From positions 3,525 to 67,524 of the forward strand of contig CAZAQY010000013.1 in NCBI GenBank assembly GCA_964486845.1: a stretch of 64,000 nucleotides of DNA, given 5' to 3'. Under the pieces are notes generated by a model. That model made no database searches, was not told where the DNA came from, and saw nothing but the letters and a program-made list of their open reading frames with translations. Below, in pieces: positions 16,479 through 24,772 of this stretch. The position numbers were made by a program, and so were the translations under genes. The DNA is from Anammoximicrobium sp964486845. Lineage in GTDB: Bacteria; Planctomycetota; Planctomycetia; Pirellulales; Pirellulaceae. Position 1 is the stretch's first letter. Every line of letters starts with the position of its first letter.

Positions 16479-18043
16479 ACGGCCTCCCCGCGTTGTTCTT
16501 GGGCCAAGGTCTTGATGGCGGTCGGGTGAAAGCTGACCACGATCTCGCTGGTGGCCGCGTCAAATTCGACGCGCTCCACCAGCAGAGTTAGCACCTGAGC
16601 TTGCTCCCGCGGGCTCAGGGCGTTCCACATGCGGTCGAAGTCGGTAAACGCCGCCAGGACGTCATGCTCCTCCACCCGTTCGTGCTCTTGGTGCTGAATC
16701 TGGACACGTACTTCGGCCAGCCGGGTCTCGGCCTGAGCGATCAGGCCATGTAGATCGGCGATCCGATCTGCTTTCACGCCGCGGACCGGACCATCGGCGG
16801 TCAGTTTCTGCAACTCAGCGTGATACCTGGCCAAGTCCCGTTTCAGGCCGCCGGACTCCGTTCCCAGATTCTCAAGGTTGGCGGCGACCAGCGTCCGTGC
16901 CTGCCGGAGCACTTCCACGCGTAGCATCCGGTCGTGGGCGATGCAGCGTATCCTGTCCACCACCAACTGCTCGACCTCGGCGGCCGGCAAGCTCCCCGAT
17001 GGGCAAGCAGATCGTCCGCTCTTGATGGCGTGGGTGCATGTGTAATACCGGTAGCGTTTGCCTTCGCGGCCGGTGAAATTGTGGACCATCGTGTGGCCGC
17101 ATGCCTTGCAGTACAAGAGGCGCTTCAGCAGCGAGCCGTAGCGATTCCGCACTTCTGCGCCGCCGGAGCGGCTGTTCTTCTGGAGCTGCGTCTGAACCCT
17201 CTGGAAAACCTCTGGATCAATGATCGGTTCGTGCTCCCCGTCGTACAGGTCCGTTTTGTGTCGGAGCTTGCCGGCGTACAACGGGTTTGTCAGCAACGCA
17301 TGCAGGCTGCCCCGGTCGAACGGTTGCCCGCCCTTGGGCCCGCCCGCCTTCGTCTTCCAGGCCTTGTTGTCCCAGCCCCGCCGGACTAACTCCTCGACGA
17401 CCGGCAGAAGTGAACCATGCGACAGGTACAGGGAGAAGATCTCGCGGACGCGGGCGGCCTCGGCGGCGTTGACCACGAGCTTGGGACTTGGGCCGGTACG
17501 GTCCACGTCGTAGCCCAGAATCGGCGTGCCGCCGGTCCATTTTCCCTTACGGCGTTGGGCCGCGATCTTGTCTCGGATGCGCTCGCCGATGATCTCGCGT
17601 TCGAACTGCGCGAAGGACAGCAGGACGTTGAGCACCAACCGGCCCATGGACGTCGCCGTATTGAACTGCTGGGTCACCGAAACAAACGAGATCCGCCGCT
17701 GCTCGAAGACCCCTATGATCCTGGCGAAGTCCAGCAGCGACCGACTGAGGCGGTCGACCTTGTAGACCACCACGCAGTCGATCTTCCCGGCCTCGCTGTC
17801 GGCCAGGAGCCGTTTCAGGGCCGGACGTTCCATGTTGCCGCCCGTGAATCCGCCGTCGTCATACTGTTCGGGCAGGCAGACCCAGCCGGCGCCCCGCTGG
17901 CTGGCGATGTAGGCTTCGCCCGATTCCCGTTGGGCGTCCAGGGAGTTGAATTCCTGATCAAGTCCTTCGTCGGTCGATTTTCGAGTGTAGATCGCGCAAC
18001 GGATGGTGGGGACTGTGGGCTTGCTGTTGGTTTTCCGGATCAT
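16475..18043 (-). CDS. Large serine recombinase (phage integrase type)
   Basis: 522 residues. The N-terminal resolvase/invertase domain has the catalytic serine in YTRKSTDEG (S23) and the arginine-bearing VVVYKVDRLSRS. A recombinase domain follows (WTGGTPILGYDVD to about 290). A zinc ribbon has CKACGHTMVHNFTG and later YYTCTHAIKSGRSACPSG. The C-terminal part has a coiled-coil (LKRDLARYHAELQKL, LIAQAETRLAEVRVQIQHQEHERVEE). Enzymes of this class join attP and attB and need a directionality factor to reverse. It should be the prophage integrase. It overlaps its neighbours on both sides by four bases. Confidence 0.93.
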   Translation of the reverse strand: MIRKTNSKPTVPTIRCAIYTRKSTDEGLDQEFNSLDAQRESGEAYIASQRGAGWVCLPEQYDDGGFTGGNMERPALKRLLADSEAGKIDCVVVYKVDRLSRSLLDFARIIGVFEQRRISFVSVTQQFNTATSMGRLVLNVLLSFAQFEREIIGERIRDKIAAQRRKGKWTGGTPILGYDVDRTGPSPKLVVNAAEAARVREIFSLYLSHGSLLPVVEELVRRGWDNKAWKTKAGGPKGGQPFDRGSLHALLTNPLYAGKLRHKTDLYDGEHEPIIDPEVFQRVQTQLQKNSRSGGAEVRNRYGSLLKRLLYCKACGHTMVHNFTGREGKRYRYYTCTHAIKSGRSACPSGSLPAAEVEQLVVDRIRCIAHDRMLRVEVLRQARTLVAANLENLGTESGGLKRDLARYHAELQKLTADGPVRGVKADRIADLHGLIAQAETRLAEVRVQIQHQEHERVEEHDVLAAFTDFDRMWNALSPREQAQVLTLLVERVEFDAATSEIVVSFHPTAIKTLAQEQRGEAV

Positions 18044-18540
18044 CGCTTGCCCTCCAGCCCAAAGAATCGAAATCCGTTGCAGTGCGACCCTGAGATCGCC
18101 TTGGCCACGGCCGAAAGCGATTTGTAGCGTCTGCCGTCGTATTCAAAACTGCTTCCCCGAACGATCACGCGGATCAGCCGGCCCTTGTACGTGCGTTCAA
18201 TGGTGTCGGTAGGCAGCCGTTCGTCGCGAGCGGCGTCGGCGCTCGTTCCGCGTCCCGTGTCCCCGCGTTGGTCCCTGGGCGGGGTGACACGCACGTCGGC
18301 GTCGTTGGCCAGTTCTGCCGCCCGTCGCCTGGCGCGTTCGGATAAGTCGCCTTCGTGGTCGGCTTGCAGCCGCCAGGCGATACGTCGGATGAGCCAGTTC
18401 TTGTGGCTGCTGCGGGCCTGCTCGCCGACGACCTCGGCATACTTGTCCCGGAGTTCCCTGGCCGTCATTTGTCGCAGGTCGGCGACCTGTTTGGCGATGT
18501 TCAGACCGCCCCGGCTCCCTGTAGAATCATCGATAGCCAT
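18040..18540 (-). CDS. DUF2924 family protein
   Basis: 166 residues. The DUF2924 pattern is clear: MTARELRDKYAEVVGEQARSSHKNWLIRRIAWRLQ, then YKGRLIRVIVRGSSFEYDGRRYKSLSAVAKAISGSHCNGFRFFGL. Proteins of this family are found beside large serine recombinases in many bacteria, and here the stop overlaps the recombinase start (ATGA). They may be DNA-binding accessory factors; this is not proven. The ATG at 18540 is chosen for its upstream AAGGG. Confidence 0.85.
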   Translation of the reverse strand: MAIDDSTGSRGGLNIAKQVADLRQMTARELRDKYAEVVGEQARSSHKNWLIRRIAWRLQADHEGDLSERARRRAAELANDADVRVTPPRDQRGDTGRGTSADAARDERLPTDTIERTYKGRLIRVIVRGSSFEYDGRRYKSLSAVAKAISGSHCNGFRFFGLEGKR

Positions 18541-18637
18541 GACATGCCCTTTCGTCATTAAAGGGTGGTTGTGGTTAGAGCCGGCGTGGTGTTCCAGCAC
18601 CGCGTCGGCTCGCTTGTTTTCGGGGGCTCTCACGTTG

Positions 18638-18817
18638 TTAACCCCTGGGCACAGTGAGCCTCGAATCGGGCGGAACATCAAGCGGGTCTGGGTAGAATTC
18701 TTGGATTTCCTGCGGGTGGCCACGGCGCCGAAGCCGCAGCACACCGGCCGCCAGGATGGCAGCGACCTCGACGAGTCGAGCGTCGGCCGTCATATCGGCG
18801 GGAGTGTCTGTCTGCAT
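18638..18817 (-). CDS. Small protein of the recombinase operon
   Basis: 59 residues; the centre (ADARLVEVAAILAAGVLRLRRRG) looks like a short helical protein that often accompanies DUF2924 and recombinase genes in planctomycetes (from memory, not checked). A GGAGG site lies six bases before the ATG. It is 97 bases upstream of the DUF2924 gene, same strand. Confidence 0.6.
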   Translation of the reverse strand: MQTDTPADMTADARLVEVAAILAAGVLRLRRRGHPQEIQEFYPDPLDVPPDSRLTVPRG

Positions 18818-18909
18818 AATGGCCTCCGGTACGGGCTTGTCTGATCGAGCCCAAGGGAAGATGATCAGGGGCACAGGAACCACGGCACAGCGACGGAAGG
18901 GACAGGAAG

Positions 18910-19125
18910 ATGGCGCGGATCAGCATTCTCGGACTGCTGCTTATTTTCGGGGTTGTCGGTGCAGTCGTCCTCGTAATCGTACTGGCCGCCCTCTTCAGCT
19001 CGCGGTTATCGCGTTCAAGCCAAGCCAACAATCCCAACCTGCGGCCATGCCCGGACTGCCGGAAATACGTCTCTGTCAGAGCCATAGAATGTCCGCACTG
19101 TGGCGGACCAGTTAAAGGCATGTAG
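18910..19125 (+). CDS. Membrane-anchored zinc-ribbon small protein
   Basis: 71 residues. One hydrophobic span (residues 5-30) is followed by a basic stretch and a zinc-ribbon-like tail with two CxxC pairs (CPDCRKYVSVRAIECPHCGG). It would sit in the membrane with the ribbon in the cytoplasm. AGGAAG precedes the ATG. It is the only rightward gene in this part and is divergent from the recombinase operon. Confidence 0.65.
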   Translation: MARISILGLLLIFGVVGAVVLVIVLAALFSSRLSRSSQANNPNLRPCPDCRKYVSVRAIECPHCGGPVKGM

Positions 19126-19129
19126 CTTT

Positions 19130-19396
19130 TCAGCCCTTCCGTTGCTCCCGGTACCCCAGTCGCCACAGCGCCCGGGCCGCGTCGCGGGCGAAGCCTGCCA
19201 CGAACTCCTCATCGATGTGCCAGCCGCCCGCGTGGATCAACTCATGGAGCAAGATCTCCAGCCGTTCTTCGCCGCGCAGGCTGGACAGAATGCGGATTTC
19301 CTTGCCGCGGGTGGTCGGCGGATCGCAGTCCCCGCGGTTGGCCATGTTCGGCGCAAAACGCAGATTCCAGACTTTGCCCAGGATGTTGACTCGCAT
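19130..19396 (-). CDS. Small zincin-like metallopeptidase domain
   Basis: 88 residues with HELIH (H51-E52-x2-H55), then GGWHIDEEFV, giving H60 or E63/E64 as third ligand. It looks like a minimal SprT-like or ImmA-like zincin fold. The zinc motif is complete here, in contrast to the protein of the defence island. Possible roles are turning off repressors or processing DNA-bound proteins. It ends four bases from the opposite-strand gene. Confidence 0.6.
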   Translation of the reverse strand: MRVNILGKVWNLRFAPNMANRGDCDPPTTRGKEIRILSSLRGEERLEILLHELIHAGGWHIDEEFVAGFARDAARALWRLGYREQRKG

Positions 19397-19399
19397 CCT

Positions 19400-19786
19400 T
19401 CACTCCTGTGCGTCCACGGCCGCTGGCTGGTACTGGGGCATGTCATCCAATTCCGCCGGCAGCACGCCGCGATCGATCATCTCGCGGTAATGCATCAAGG
19501 CCTGGGCCCCGAACACGATCGCGGCCAAGTGATCCTCTTCCTCGTCGCCCTGCAGCCACTGCAGCAGGTGGCGATACATCGAGGCAGTGATTTCGGAAAA
19601 CGGCTGGCCCAGGTACCAGTTACGCTCCCCGTACTTGGCCGCCCCCTTGCGCATGTGCTCGCCGACGCGCATCAGGGCGAACGGGGAAATCAGGTCCGGC
19701 CGCGGCTTCAGGTCGCCCCGGTCGCGGACCGAACCGGTGGCGAATGTGCGCCGCTCGCCGGAATCCTTGACGACGAAATCGGTCAC
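19400..19786 (-). CDS. dATP/dGTP diphosphohydrolase-like (DUF5664)
   Basis: 128 residues. The family pattern covers most of the protein: GDLKPRPDLISPFALMRVGEHMRKGAAKYGERNW, then RHLLQWLQGDEEEDHLAAIVFGAQALMHYREMI. Related phage enzymes hydrolyse dATP or dGTP to monophosphates. They are all-alpha, metal-dependent, with glutamate/aspartate clusters (EEEDH). In some phages the enzyme belongs to the modified-base (Z-genome) pathway, but no PurZ-like gene is in this window. The start is a GTG whose GTGA overlaps the stop of the preceding gene. Confidence 0.8.
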   Translation of the reverse strand: MTDFVVKDSGERRTFATGSVRDRGDLKPRPDLISPFALMRVGEHMRKGAAKYGERNWYLGQPFSEITASMYRHLLQWLQGDEEEDHLAAIVFGAQALMHYREMIDRGVLPAELDDMPQYQPAAVDAQE

Positions 19787-20052
19787 GCGGCCATCTCCTT
19801 GGATCTCGACAGGTCCGTGTGGGGCGTCCGACTGTTGGCAGCCTGCAATACAGGCGGCGTCACGATCCGGCGACACGCGAAGCCCGCCGAGTCGCAGCCA
19901 TCGTCGCAGACCACTTCGAGGACCGTCGCCTGGACCACCTTGGTTACGGCATGGCAGATCCAAATGGATCGCTTGCCGTCGCGGGACAACAAGACAACGG
20001 GCCGCGCTTCGTGTCTGGCGGACATCTCGATCTTGGTTACACGGACTTTCAT
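19783..20052 (-). CDS. Unknown small protein
   Basis: 89 residues, no recognised family. The predicted structure is mainly beta (MKVRVTKIEMSARHEARPVVLLSRDGKRSIWICHAVTKVVQATVLEVVC). Four cysteines are present without a regular spacing. AGGAGG precedes the ATG. Its stop overlaps the diphosphohydrolase start, so the two are coupled. Confidence 0.55.
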   Translation of the reverse strand: MKVRVTKIEMSARHEARPVVLLSRDGKRSIWICHAVTKVVQATVLEVVCDDGCDSAGFACRRIVTPPVLQAANSRTPHTDLSRSKEMAA

Positions 20053-20072
20053 GGAACCTCCTGGTCAAAGGG

Positions 20073-20306
20073 CTAGGAAACATTCGAACGATCACGACAA
20101 ATCTGCGACAGAACCTTTGCACCTTCCGCCTGTTCCGCTGCACGAACCAACGGAAGATCGTCAAGGGCCAGGGACGCCACCTGCTCCCACGTGTATGTGC
20201 GGCTCTTGCGGCGCCGGTATCCACGGATCCTGATCCCCGCCTCCGCAACCTGGATGACCAGATCGCCAATTCGGCGCTGGATCGGGCGTTTCAGCTTCGT
20301 TACCAT
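20073..20306 (-). CDS. Small basic protein of unknown function
   Basis: 77 residues, with a basic N terminus (KLKRPIQRRIGDLVIQV) then a beta-rich segment and helix (TYTWEQVASLALDDLPLVRAAEQAEGAKVL). AAGGAGG lies before the ATG. It is part of the closely packed leftward operon. Confidence 0.5.
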   Translation of the reverse strand: MVTKLKRPIQRRIGDLVIQVAEAGIRIRGYRRRKSRTYTWEQVASLALDDLPLVRAAEQAEGAKVLSQICRDRSNVS

Positions 20307-20343
20307 GGGGACCTCCTTGACAAGCGGAGAGTGCCGCAGGCCG

Positions 20344-20706
20344 TCAATTGCGTGGGACGCGGTCAGGCGAGGAAGCCGCCTTGATGTCCTCGAACCACCG
20401 GCGAACGATCGGACCGTAATGGGCATCTCGGGCCAACAGATATCGGGCACGCATGATCTTCAGCGCGTCCCGACCGATCGGATTGGTGACCAGCGGATGC
20501 TGGACCTCGAACTTGTCCGGCAGGACACCCTCGGGATAGAATCCCCACGGCAGAACTTTCACCGCGTGCTCGAGCATTCCGCCAGCAAACGGGAGCACGG
20601 GGCTGTACGCGATCTCCAGATCGACCATCGCCAGCAGTTCGGGCGTAATCCCTTCCTCGGCCAATCGTTCGTCGACGAACTGTGTCAATACGTTGAGCAA
20701 AGTCAT
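20344..20706 (-). CDS. Unknown phage protein
   Basis: 120 residues, unrecognised, soluble and helical (ERLAEEGITPELLAMVDLEIAYSPVLPFAGG). It starts four bases after the phosphoesterase gene ends, so it probably belongs with it. The length and context are those of a small phage accessory protein. Confidence 0.6.
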   Translation of the reverse strand: MTLLNVLTQFVDERLAEEGITPELLAMVDLEIAYSPVLPFAGGMLEHAVKVLPWGFYPEGVLPDKFEVQHPLVTNPIGRDALKIMRARYLLARDAHYGPIVRRWFEDIKAASSPDRVPRN

Positions 20707-20709
20707 ATT

Positions 20710-21744
20710 TCACCCACAGAAAACCGGCACGGTCAGAACCTTGCCGTAGTCGCGATCGATCACCATGAACGTCTGCGTCGGCTGCTGGAACTCGGCGCCG
20801 ATTTCCACGGCGTAGGCGTCGTAGCCCACCAGGCAGCCGCAGACAACGAAATCCCAGCTGTCGATGAACTGGTGGAAGTGCCCCAGCACGTCGAGGGCGG
20901 CAGGCTTCCGCTTGTTCCACTGGGCGATCTTCTTCTTCAGCGGGATCGTCACGCCGCCCACGCCCCCGGCGTAGTGAACGGCGTCGCCGTGGTGGAATCG
21001 CACGGCATGCCCCTGGATGTCGAGCCAGTTGTGATAGCCCTGCTCGACCTTGAACGTCACTTTCGACGTGCGACGGAAGTGACGTGCGAGATTTTGGTAC
21101 GCGAGCCACTCCCAGCTGTGTCGGTACCCGGTGGCAATGCGACGTTTCTTCGTGGTACGCCCGTGATTGCCAAAGCTGGTGACCACGGTGATGTGGTCGA
21201 CCTTGGCCTCCCGCAACAGCAAGTCGACACCCGCGGCCACGTGGTCCTGGACGTACATCACGGCCTCGGCCGGACCCAGGAAGTTCGATTCTTCGAGCTC
21301 CTCGTGGATGGTGCCGTTGATGAGGTCGCCGCCGAGCCAGACCACCATGTCACGGATGTGCGAAATCCTCCTGGCGAAATCCAGCAAGAACAAAGCCTTC
21401 TGCCACGTTTTGCAGATCCGGCGATCGGCGATCGCCAAGTTGAATTCGTTGGCGCCATCCACGGATTCGAGCGTTATACGGCTTTCGGCATGCCAGTCGT
21501 TACAGCACAGGACGGCGGTGGCCTGACCGCGGGAGACCCTGCCGCTGGGCTGTAGCTTCTTCCTGGCCACGCGATCCTTGGTGGCGAGCACCGTCTCCAA
21601 ACTGCGTTCGACATGCACCAGTTCGCTCTCGGCCTGGCTGCGTTTCTGCCGTTCGAGTCGGAGCTCGGCACGGGCCGAGGCCAGCTTGGTTTCCAGGCTG
21701 CGCATGGCCTTAACATCGGCGGCGGTCTGATCATTGTTGCTCAT
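20710..21744 (-). CDS. Calcineurin-like metallophosphoesterase
   Basis: 344 residues. An N-terminal coiled-coil (about 10-60: MRSLETKLASARAELRLERQKRSQAE) precedes a metallophosphoesterase domain with the expected metal motifs in order: NDWHAE, WLGGDLINGTIH, SFGNHGR, RFHHGDA and GHFHQF. Phage proteins of this type are found beside replication and recombination genes and may be nucleases or phosphatases; the substrate is not clear from the sequence. The ATG overlaps the stop of the small upstream gene (ATGA). Confidence 0.85.
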   Translation of the reverse strand: MSNNDQTAADVKAMRSLETKLASARAELRLERQKRSQAESELVHVERSLETVLATKDRVARKKLQPSGRVSRGQATAVLCCNDWHAESRITLESVDGANEFNLAIADRRICKTWQKALFLLDFARRISHIRDMVVWLGGDLINGTIHEELEESNFLGPAEAVMYVQDHVAAGVDLLLREAKVDHITVVTSFGNHGRTTKKRRIATGYRHSWEWLAYQNLARHFRRTSKVTFKVEQGYHNWLDIQGHAVRFHHGDAVHYAGGVGGVTIPLKKKIAQWNKRKPAALDVLGHFHQFIDSWDFVVCGCLVGYDAYAVEIGAEFQQPTQTFMVIDRDYGKVLTVPVFCG

Positions 21745-21896
21745 GACTCGATGGTGTCTCCTCGGTACATGCCCCTCCGCAAGTCGCGACGCACGTTTCG
21801 GCGATTCGCCTTATTCACGAACCTGCGCCCGTGGGGACGCAGGGCGTTACGCGTGTGTTTGACGGTCCGCTTGATGCGGCAGTCGTCCTTCTTCAT
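21741..21896 (-). CDS. Very small basic protein
   Basis: 51 residues, very rich in Lys and Arg (MKKDDCRIKRTVKHTRNALR...NKANRRNVRRDLRRGMYRGD), likely binding nucleic acid. Two features support it: TTGAGG lies six bases before the ATG, and its start and stop overlap the neighbouring genes by four bases on each side (ATGA), so it fits exactly between them. No family is recognised. Confidence 0.65.
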   Translation of the reverse strand: MKKDDCRIKRTVKHTRNALRPHGRRFVNKANRRNVRRDLRRGMYRGDTIES

Positions 21897-22081
21897 GCGT
21901 GCCTCAAAACGGCAGGTGAATGGCCTTGAGCGTCGGACGCGTCACAGAGATTCCATGTCGCCCACCACGTTTGCGAGCAGTAATCTTCCCAACACAACGG
22001 GCACAGCAGACCGCCATGACCATCCGGCCAGCCGCTGTGCTCGTCTTCTCGGACTCCGCACTTGGAACATGGCTCCGTCAT
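21893..22081 (-). CDS. Small zinc-binding protein
   Basis: 62 residues with CSKCGVREDEHSGWPDGHGGLLCPLCWEDYC, i.e. two CxxC pairs and His residues, fitting one or two zinc sites. AAGGGG precedes the ATG. It lies nine bases downstream of the helicase gene on the same strand. Function unknown. Confidence 0.65.
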   Translation of the reverse strand: MTEPCSKCGVREDEHSGWPDGHGGLLCPLCWEDYCSQTWWATWNLCDASDAQGHSPAVLRHA

Positions 22082-22090
22082 GGCATCCCC

Positions 22091-23779
22091 TTAAAACGGC
22101 AGATATTCTGGGTCGTAATCCGTGACCGGCCGAGCTTCACAGGCTTCCGGCATCGGCCCCAGTTCGTAATCCACGATTCGCTCGTAAGGCTCGCCAGCGA
22201 CGGCGCGGACGGTGATGTACGTGGGGGGAGCCACCGCTCCGCACTCCGCCAACTGGACTGCTCGCTCGGCCGTGTCCGGCACTGGATCCGGCGAGCGTTT
22301 CCGCCACCACTGTTCCGCCTTGCGGCGGGCATAGCCCTCGTGCTCGACGCACACCCACTCCGACTTGTACTCGTTAAGGCCGACCTGGTAGTCGACCCGC
22401 ATGGTCTTTGGCGCGTCCTCGGCCGCGCCCCGTTTGGTGTGGACGCTGTAGGACACGTCCTCGACTTTGAAGGTCGTGATCGTCACTTGGCCGGACAGGA
22501 TTCCGGCCTCGCTGGCTTGGGCCTCGTGCTTCTGTCGCTCGGGCGGCGGAAACTGGTAGCCGCAATCGGGGCAAGTGGAATAGCCGGCGGCGATCACCGA
22601 CTGGCATTCGGGACATTCCTTGGCCGGGGCCTCGCCACTGCCGGAAGACGATTTGTCCTTGATCTTCAGCTGGTCCACGGGGCCGTGCCGAAGCACGTTG
22701 CCGCCGAAGTCCAACACCAGGCAGTTCTGTTTGCCGTCGTGCAGGCGGAAGCCTCTCCCAACGCACTGATAGAAAAGCCCCGCCGACGCAGTCGGCCGCA
22801 ACAAGGCGACACAATCGATGTTCGGCGCGTCAAAGCCCGTGGTCAGCACATTGACGTTGCACAGGTACTTGAGCGGCTCGCGGCCGAACAGGCCGCCGGA
22901 CACCCGCCGAAACCGGGCCAGCAATTCGTCGCGTTCCGCCGCGGGCGTTTCGCCGCACACGAACCCGCATTCCAGGCCGTGCTTCTCCTGCAAGGCACGG
23001 ACGACGTGGCGACCGTGGGCGACTCCCGCGGCGAAGATCAGCACGGACTGGCGATCCTGCGTGGCCTCGACGATTTCCCGACAGGCCGCCTCGACCACCG
23101 AGTCCTGGTCCACGAGGTTTTCGACCTCGTCGGCGACGAACTCGCCAGCGCGGACGTGCAAGCCGCTGGTGTCCACCTTGGTCTTGCCAGCCTTGGTGAC
23201 CAGAGGGCACAGGTAGCCGTCGCGGATCAATTCCCGAACACCGATTTCGTAGCAGATGGTGTTAAGGAAATGGTCTGGCCCACAGATCGCTCCGCTGTCC
23301 AGCCGGAACGGCGTCGCCGTCAGGCCGATGACGCGCACATGCGGATTGACGGCTTTCGCCTCGGACAAAAATTGACGGTACATGCCGTCGCCATCGCGGG
23401 GAATGAGATGGCATTCGTCACAGATGATGAGGTCGAAGGCGTCCAGTTCGCAGGCCCGTTTGTAGACGCTCTGGATTCCAGCGACGATCACTGCGTGCTC
23501 GGTATCGCGCCGCTTCAGGCCGGCGGAATACACGCCGAACTTGACTTCGGGGCAGACGGCCCGCAGCTTGTCGGCCGCCTGCTCAAGTAACTCCTTGACG
23601 TGTGCCAGGATCAGTACGCGGCCGCCCCACTGCGTCACCGCGTCCTTACAGATCGTGGCCAACAGGGGTGTCTTGCCCGCCGCCGTTGGCAACACGACGA
23701 CCGGATTGTCGTCACGTTGCCGCAGGTGGCGATAGACGGCCTCGATGGCTTCTCGCTGATAAGGACGCAGTGTGAGCAT
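22091..23779 (-). CDS. SF2 helicase (DEAD/DEAH, type III restriction-subunit-like)
   Basis: 562 residues. Motif I is PTAAGKT (31-37) and motif II DECH (121-124); GLTATPFRLD is motif III and VGRGFRLHDGK motif VI. A zinc-ribbon (CPECQSVIAAGYSTCPDCGYQF) sits after the helicase core, and the tail has a conserved aromatic segment (KSEWVCVEHEGYARRKAEQWWRKR). It resembles helicases of phage replication and recombination modules, such as those close to DUF669 and exonuclease genes. The ATG at 23779 begins the Q-motif-like MLTLRPYQREAIE; there is no strong ribosome site. Confidence 0.9.
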   Translation of the reverse strand: MLTLRPYQREAIEAVYRHLRQRDDNPVVVLPTAAGKTPLLATICKDAVTQWGGRVLILAHVKELLEQAADKLRAVCPEVKFGVYSAGLKRRDTEHAVIVAGIQSVYKRACELDAFDLIICDECHLIPRDGDGMYRQFLSEAKAVNPHVRVIGLTATPFRLDSGAICGPDHFLNTICYEIGVRELIRDGYLCPLVTKAGKTKVDTSGLHVRAGEFVADEVENLVDQDSVVEAACREIVEATQDRQSVLIFAAGVAHGRHVVRALQEKHGLECGFVCGETPAAERDELLARFRRVSGGLFGREPLKYLCNVNVLTTGFDAPNIDCVALLRPTASAGLFYQCVGRGFRLHDGKQNCLVLDFGGNVLRHGPVDQLKIKDKSSSGSGEAPAKECPECQSVIAAGYSTCPDCGYQFPPPERQKHEAQASEAGILSGQVTITTFKVEDVSYSVHTKRGAAEDAPKTMRVDYQVGLNEYKSEWVCVEHEGYARRKAEQWWRKRSPDPVPDTAERAVQLAECGAVAPPTYITVRAVAGEPYERIVDYELGPMPEACEARPVTDYDPEYLPF

Positions 23780-23920
23780 GCTGATCGTCGTCGGAGTGGG
23801 CACAACGTGGGTGGACAAGAGCGAAACCGACACGCCACCGGATCGCGGGAGTGGTGGCGTGATCCGCTGCCGGTCCCCCAAGCACTGTCCGGGTCGCTTG
23901 GACGAATTCTGCTGCGTCGC

Positions 23921-24772
23921 TTACGCAGCCTGGGAGTCGTTGCCCTTCGTTTCCTCCGGCAGCGGGAACAATTCGGCGTCGCTCCCGCAGAGACGTTTCG
24001 GCACTTTGCCCTCGAGGAACGCATCCAACGCCCATTCGGTCTTGGCATAGCGCAGCCGCTCCGCACTCTTGCCTCGCCCCGCACCGGCCGTGCCCAGAAG
24101 GAAATCCCGGAGGGCCAGGATGCCGTGGTCGGTCTCGTCCGCTGGCACACCGCTGCGTAGCACGTCGCAGAAGTGCACCAGCCGGCCTCGGTCCGCCGAG
24201 TAATACGCACGTGCAATCACTGCCCGGGTCTGGCACGTGGCCACGCCTCGACTGAGACAGGTGCTGAGGTGTTCGAGCGCGAAGTCGATGGCCTCCCGAT
24301 GGCGGCGGAACAGTTGGGCCTCCTCGTCAGCTGTCAGTCGCGGACGGCGGGACGACAGACCGGCCAGCAGAGAGTGCAGCGTGGCCAGATGTTTGCTGCT
24401 GACATCGCCGACATTCCCGGTCAGGGTGAGGATGTCCAGATTGCTACGTCGGTTGCCGGTGTCCAGCACCCACCGGTTCTCCGGCGGTTCATTGAAGAAC
24501 ACCCGCATGGCGACTGTGACATTGGCTTCGATGACGGCGCACAGCCGGTGCTGGCCGTCCATCAACAGACCCGTCGTATCGAAAATGATCCCTTGGGACG
24601 ACAATCGCCAGCGACCGGCCTTCATGTCGCGGGCGAAACGGTCTACCGTGGCCTGAATGACGAGGCGATTGTGGGTATTGCCTTCGAGCCAGCGAAACGC
24701 CAATTCTGGCGTCACGTCAATCACGCGGTCGAAAGGAAGGGGGTCGTCATGGGGGCAAGCAGCGGAAATCAT
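23921..24772 (-). CDS. ParB/DGQHR-fold phage protein
   Basis: 283 residues. The N-terminal half holds a ParB-like pattern ending in GLLMDGQHRLCAVIEANVTVAMRVFF, where DGQHR is the signature of the DGQHR branch. The C-terminal half is helical (SSKHLATLHSLLAGL...). ParB-fold proteins bind nucleotides and DNA. AAGGAG lies before the ATG at 24772, which overlaps the upstream ParB-like gene by four bases. It may act in phage replication or gene control. Confidence 0.75.
   Translation of the reverse strand: MISAACPHDDPLPFDRVIDVTPELAFRWLEGNTHNRLVIQATVDRFARDMKAGRWRLSSQGIIFDTTGLLMDGQHRLCAVIEANVTVAMRVFFNEPPENRWVLDTGNRRSNLDILTLTGNVGDVSSKHLATLHSLLAGLSSRRPRLTADEEAQLFRRHREAIDFALEHLSTCLSRGVATCQTRAVIARAYYSADRGRLVHFCDVLRSGVPADETDHGILALRDFLLGTAGAGRGKSAERLRYAKTEWALDAFLEGKVPKRLCGSDAELFPLPEETKGNDSQAA

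Noticed and set aside
19400..19786. Evidence for a 2-aminoadenine (Z) genome
   Set aside because: The dATP/dGTP diphosphohydrolase-like gene alone is not enough; no PurZ-like or special polymerase gene is seen.
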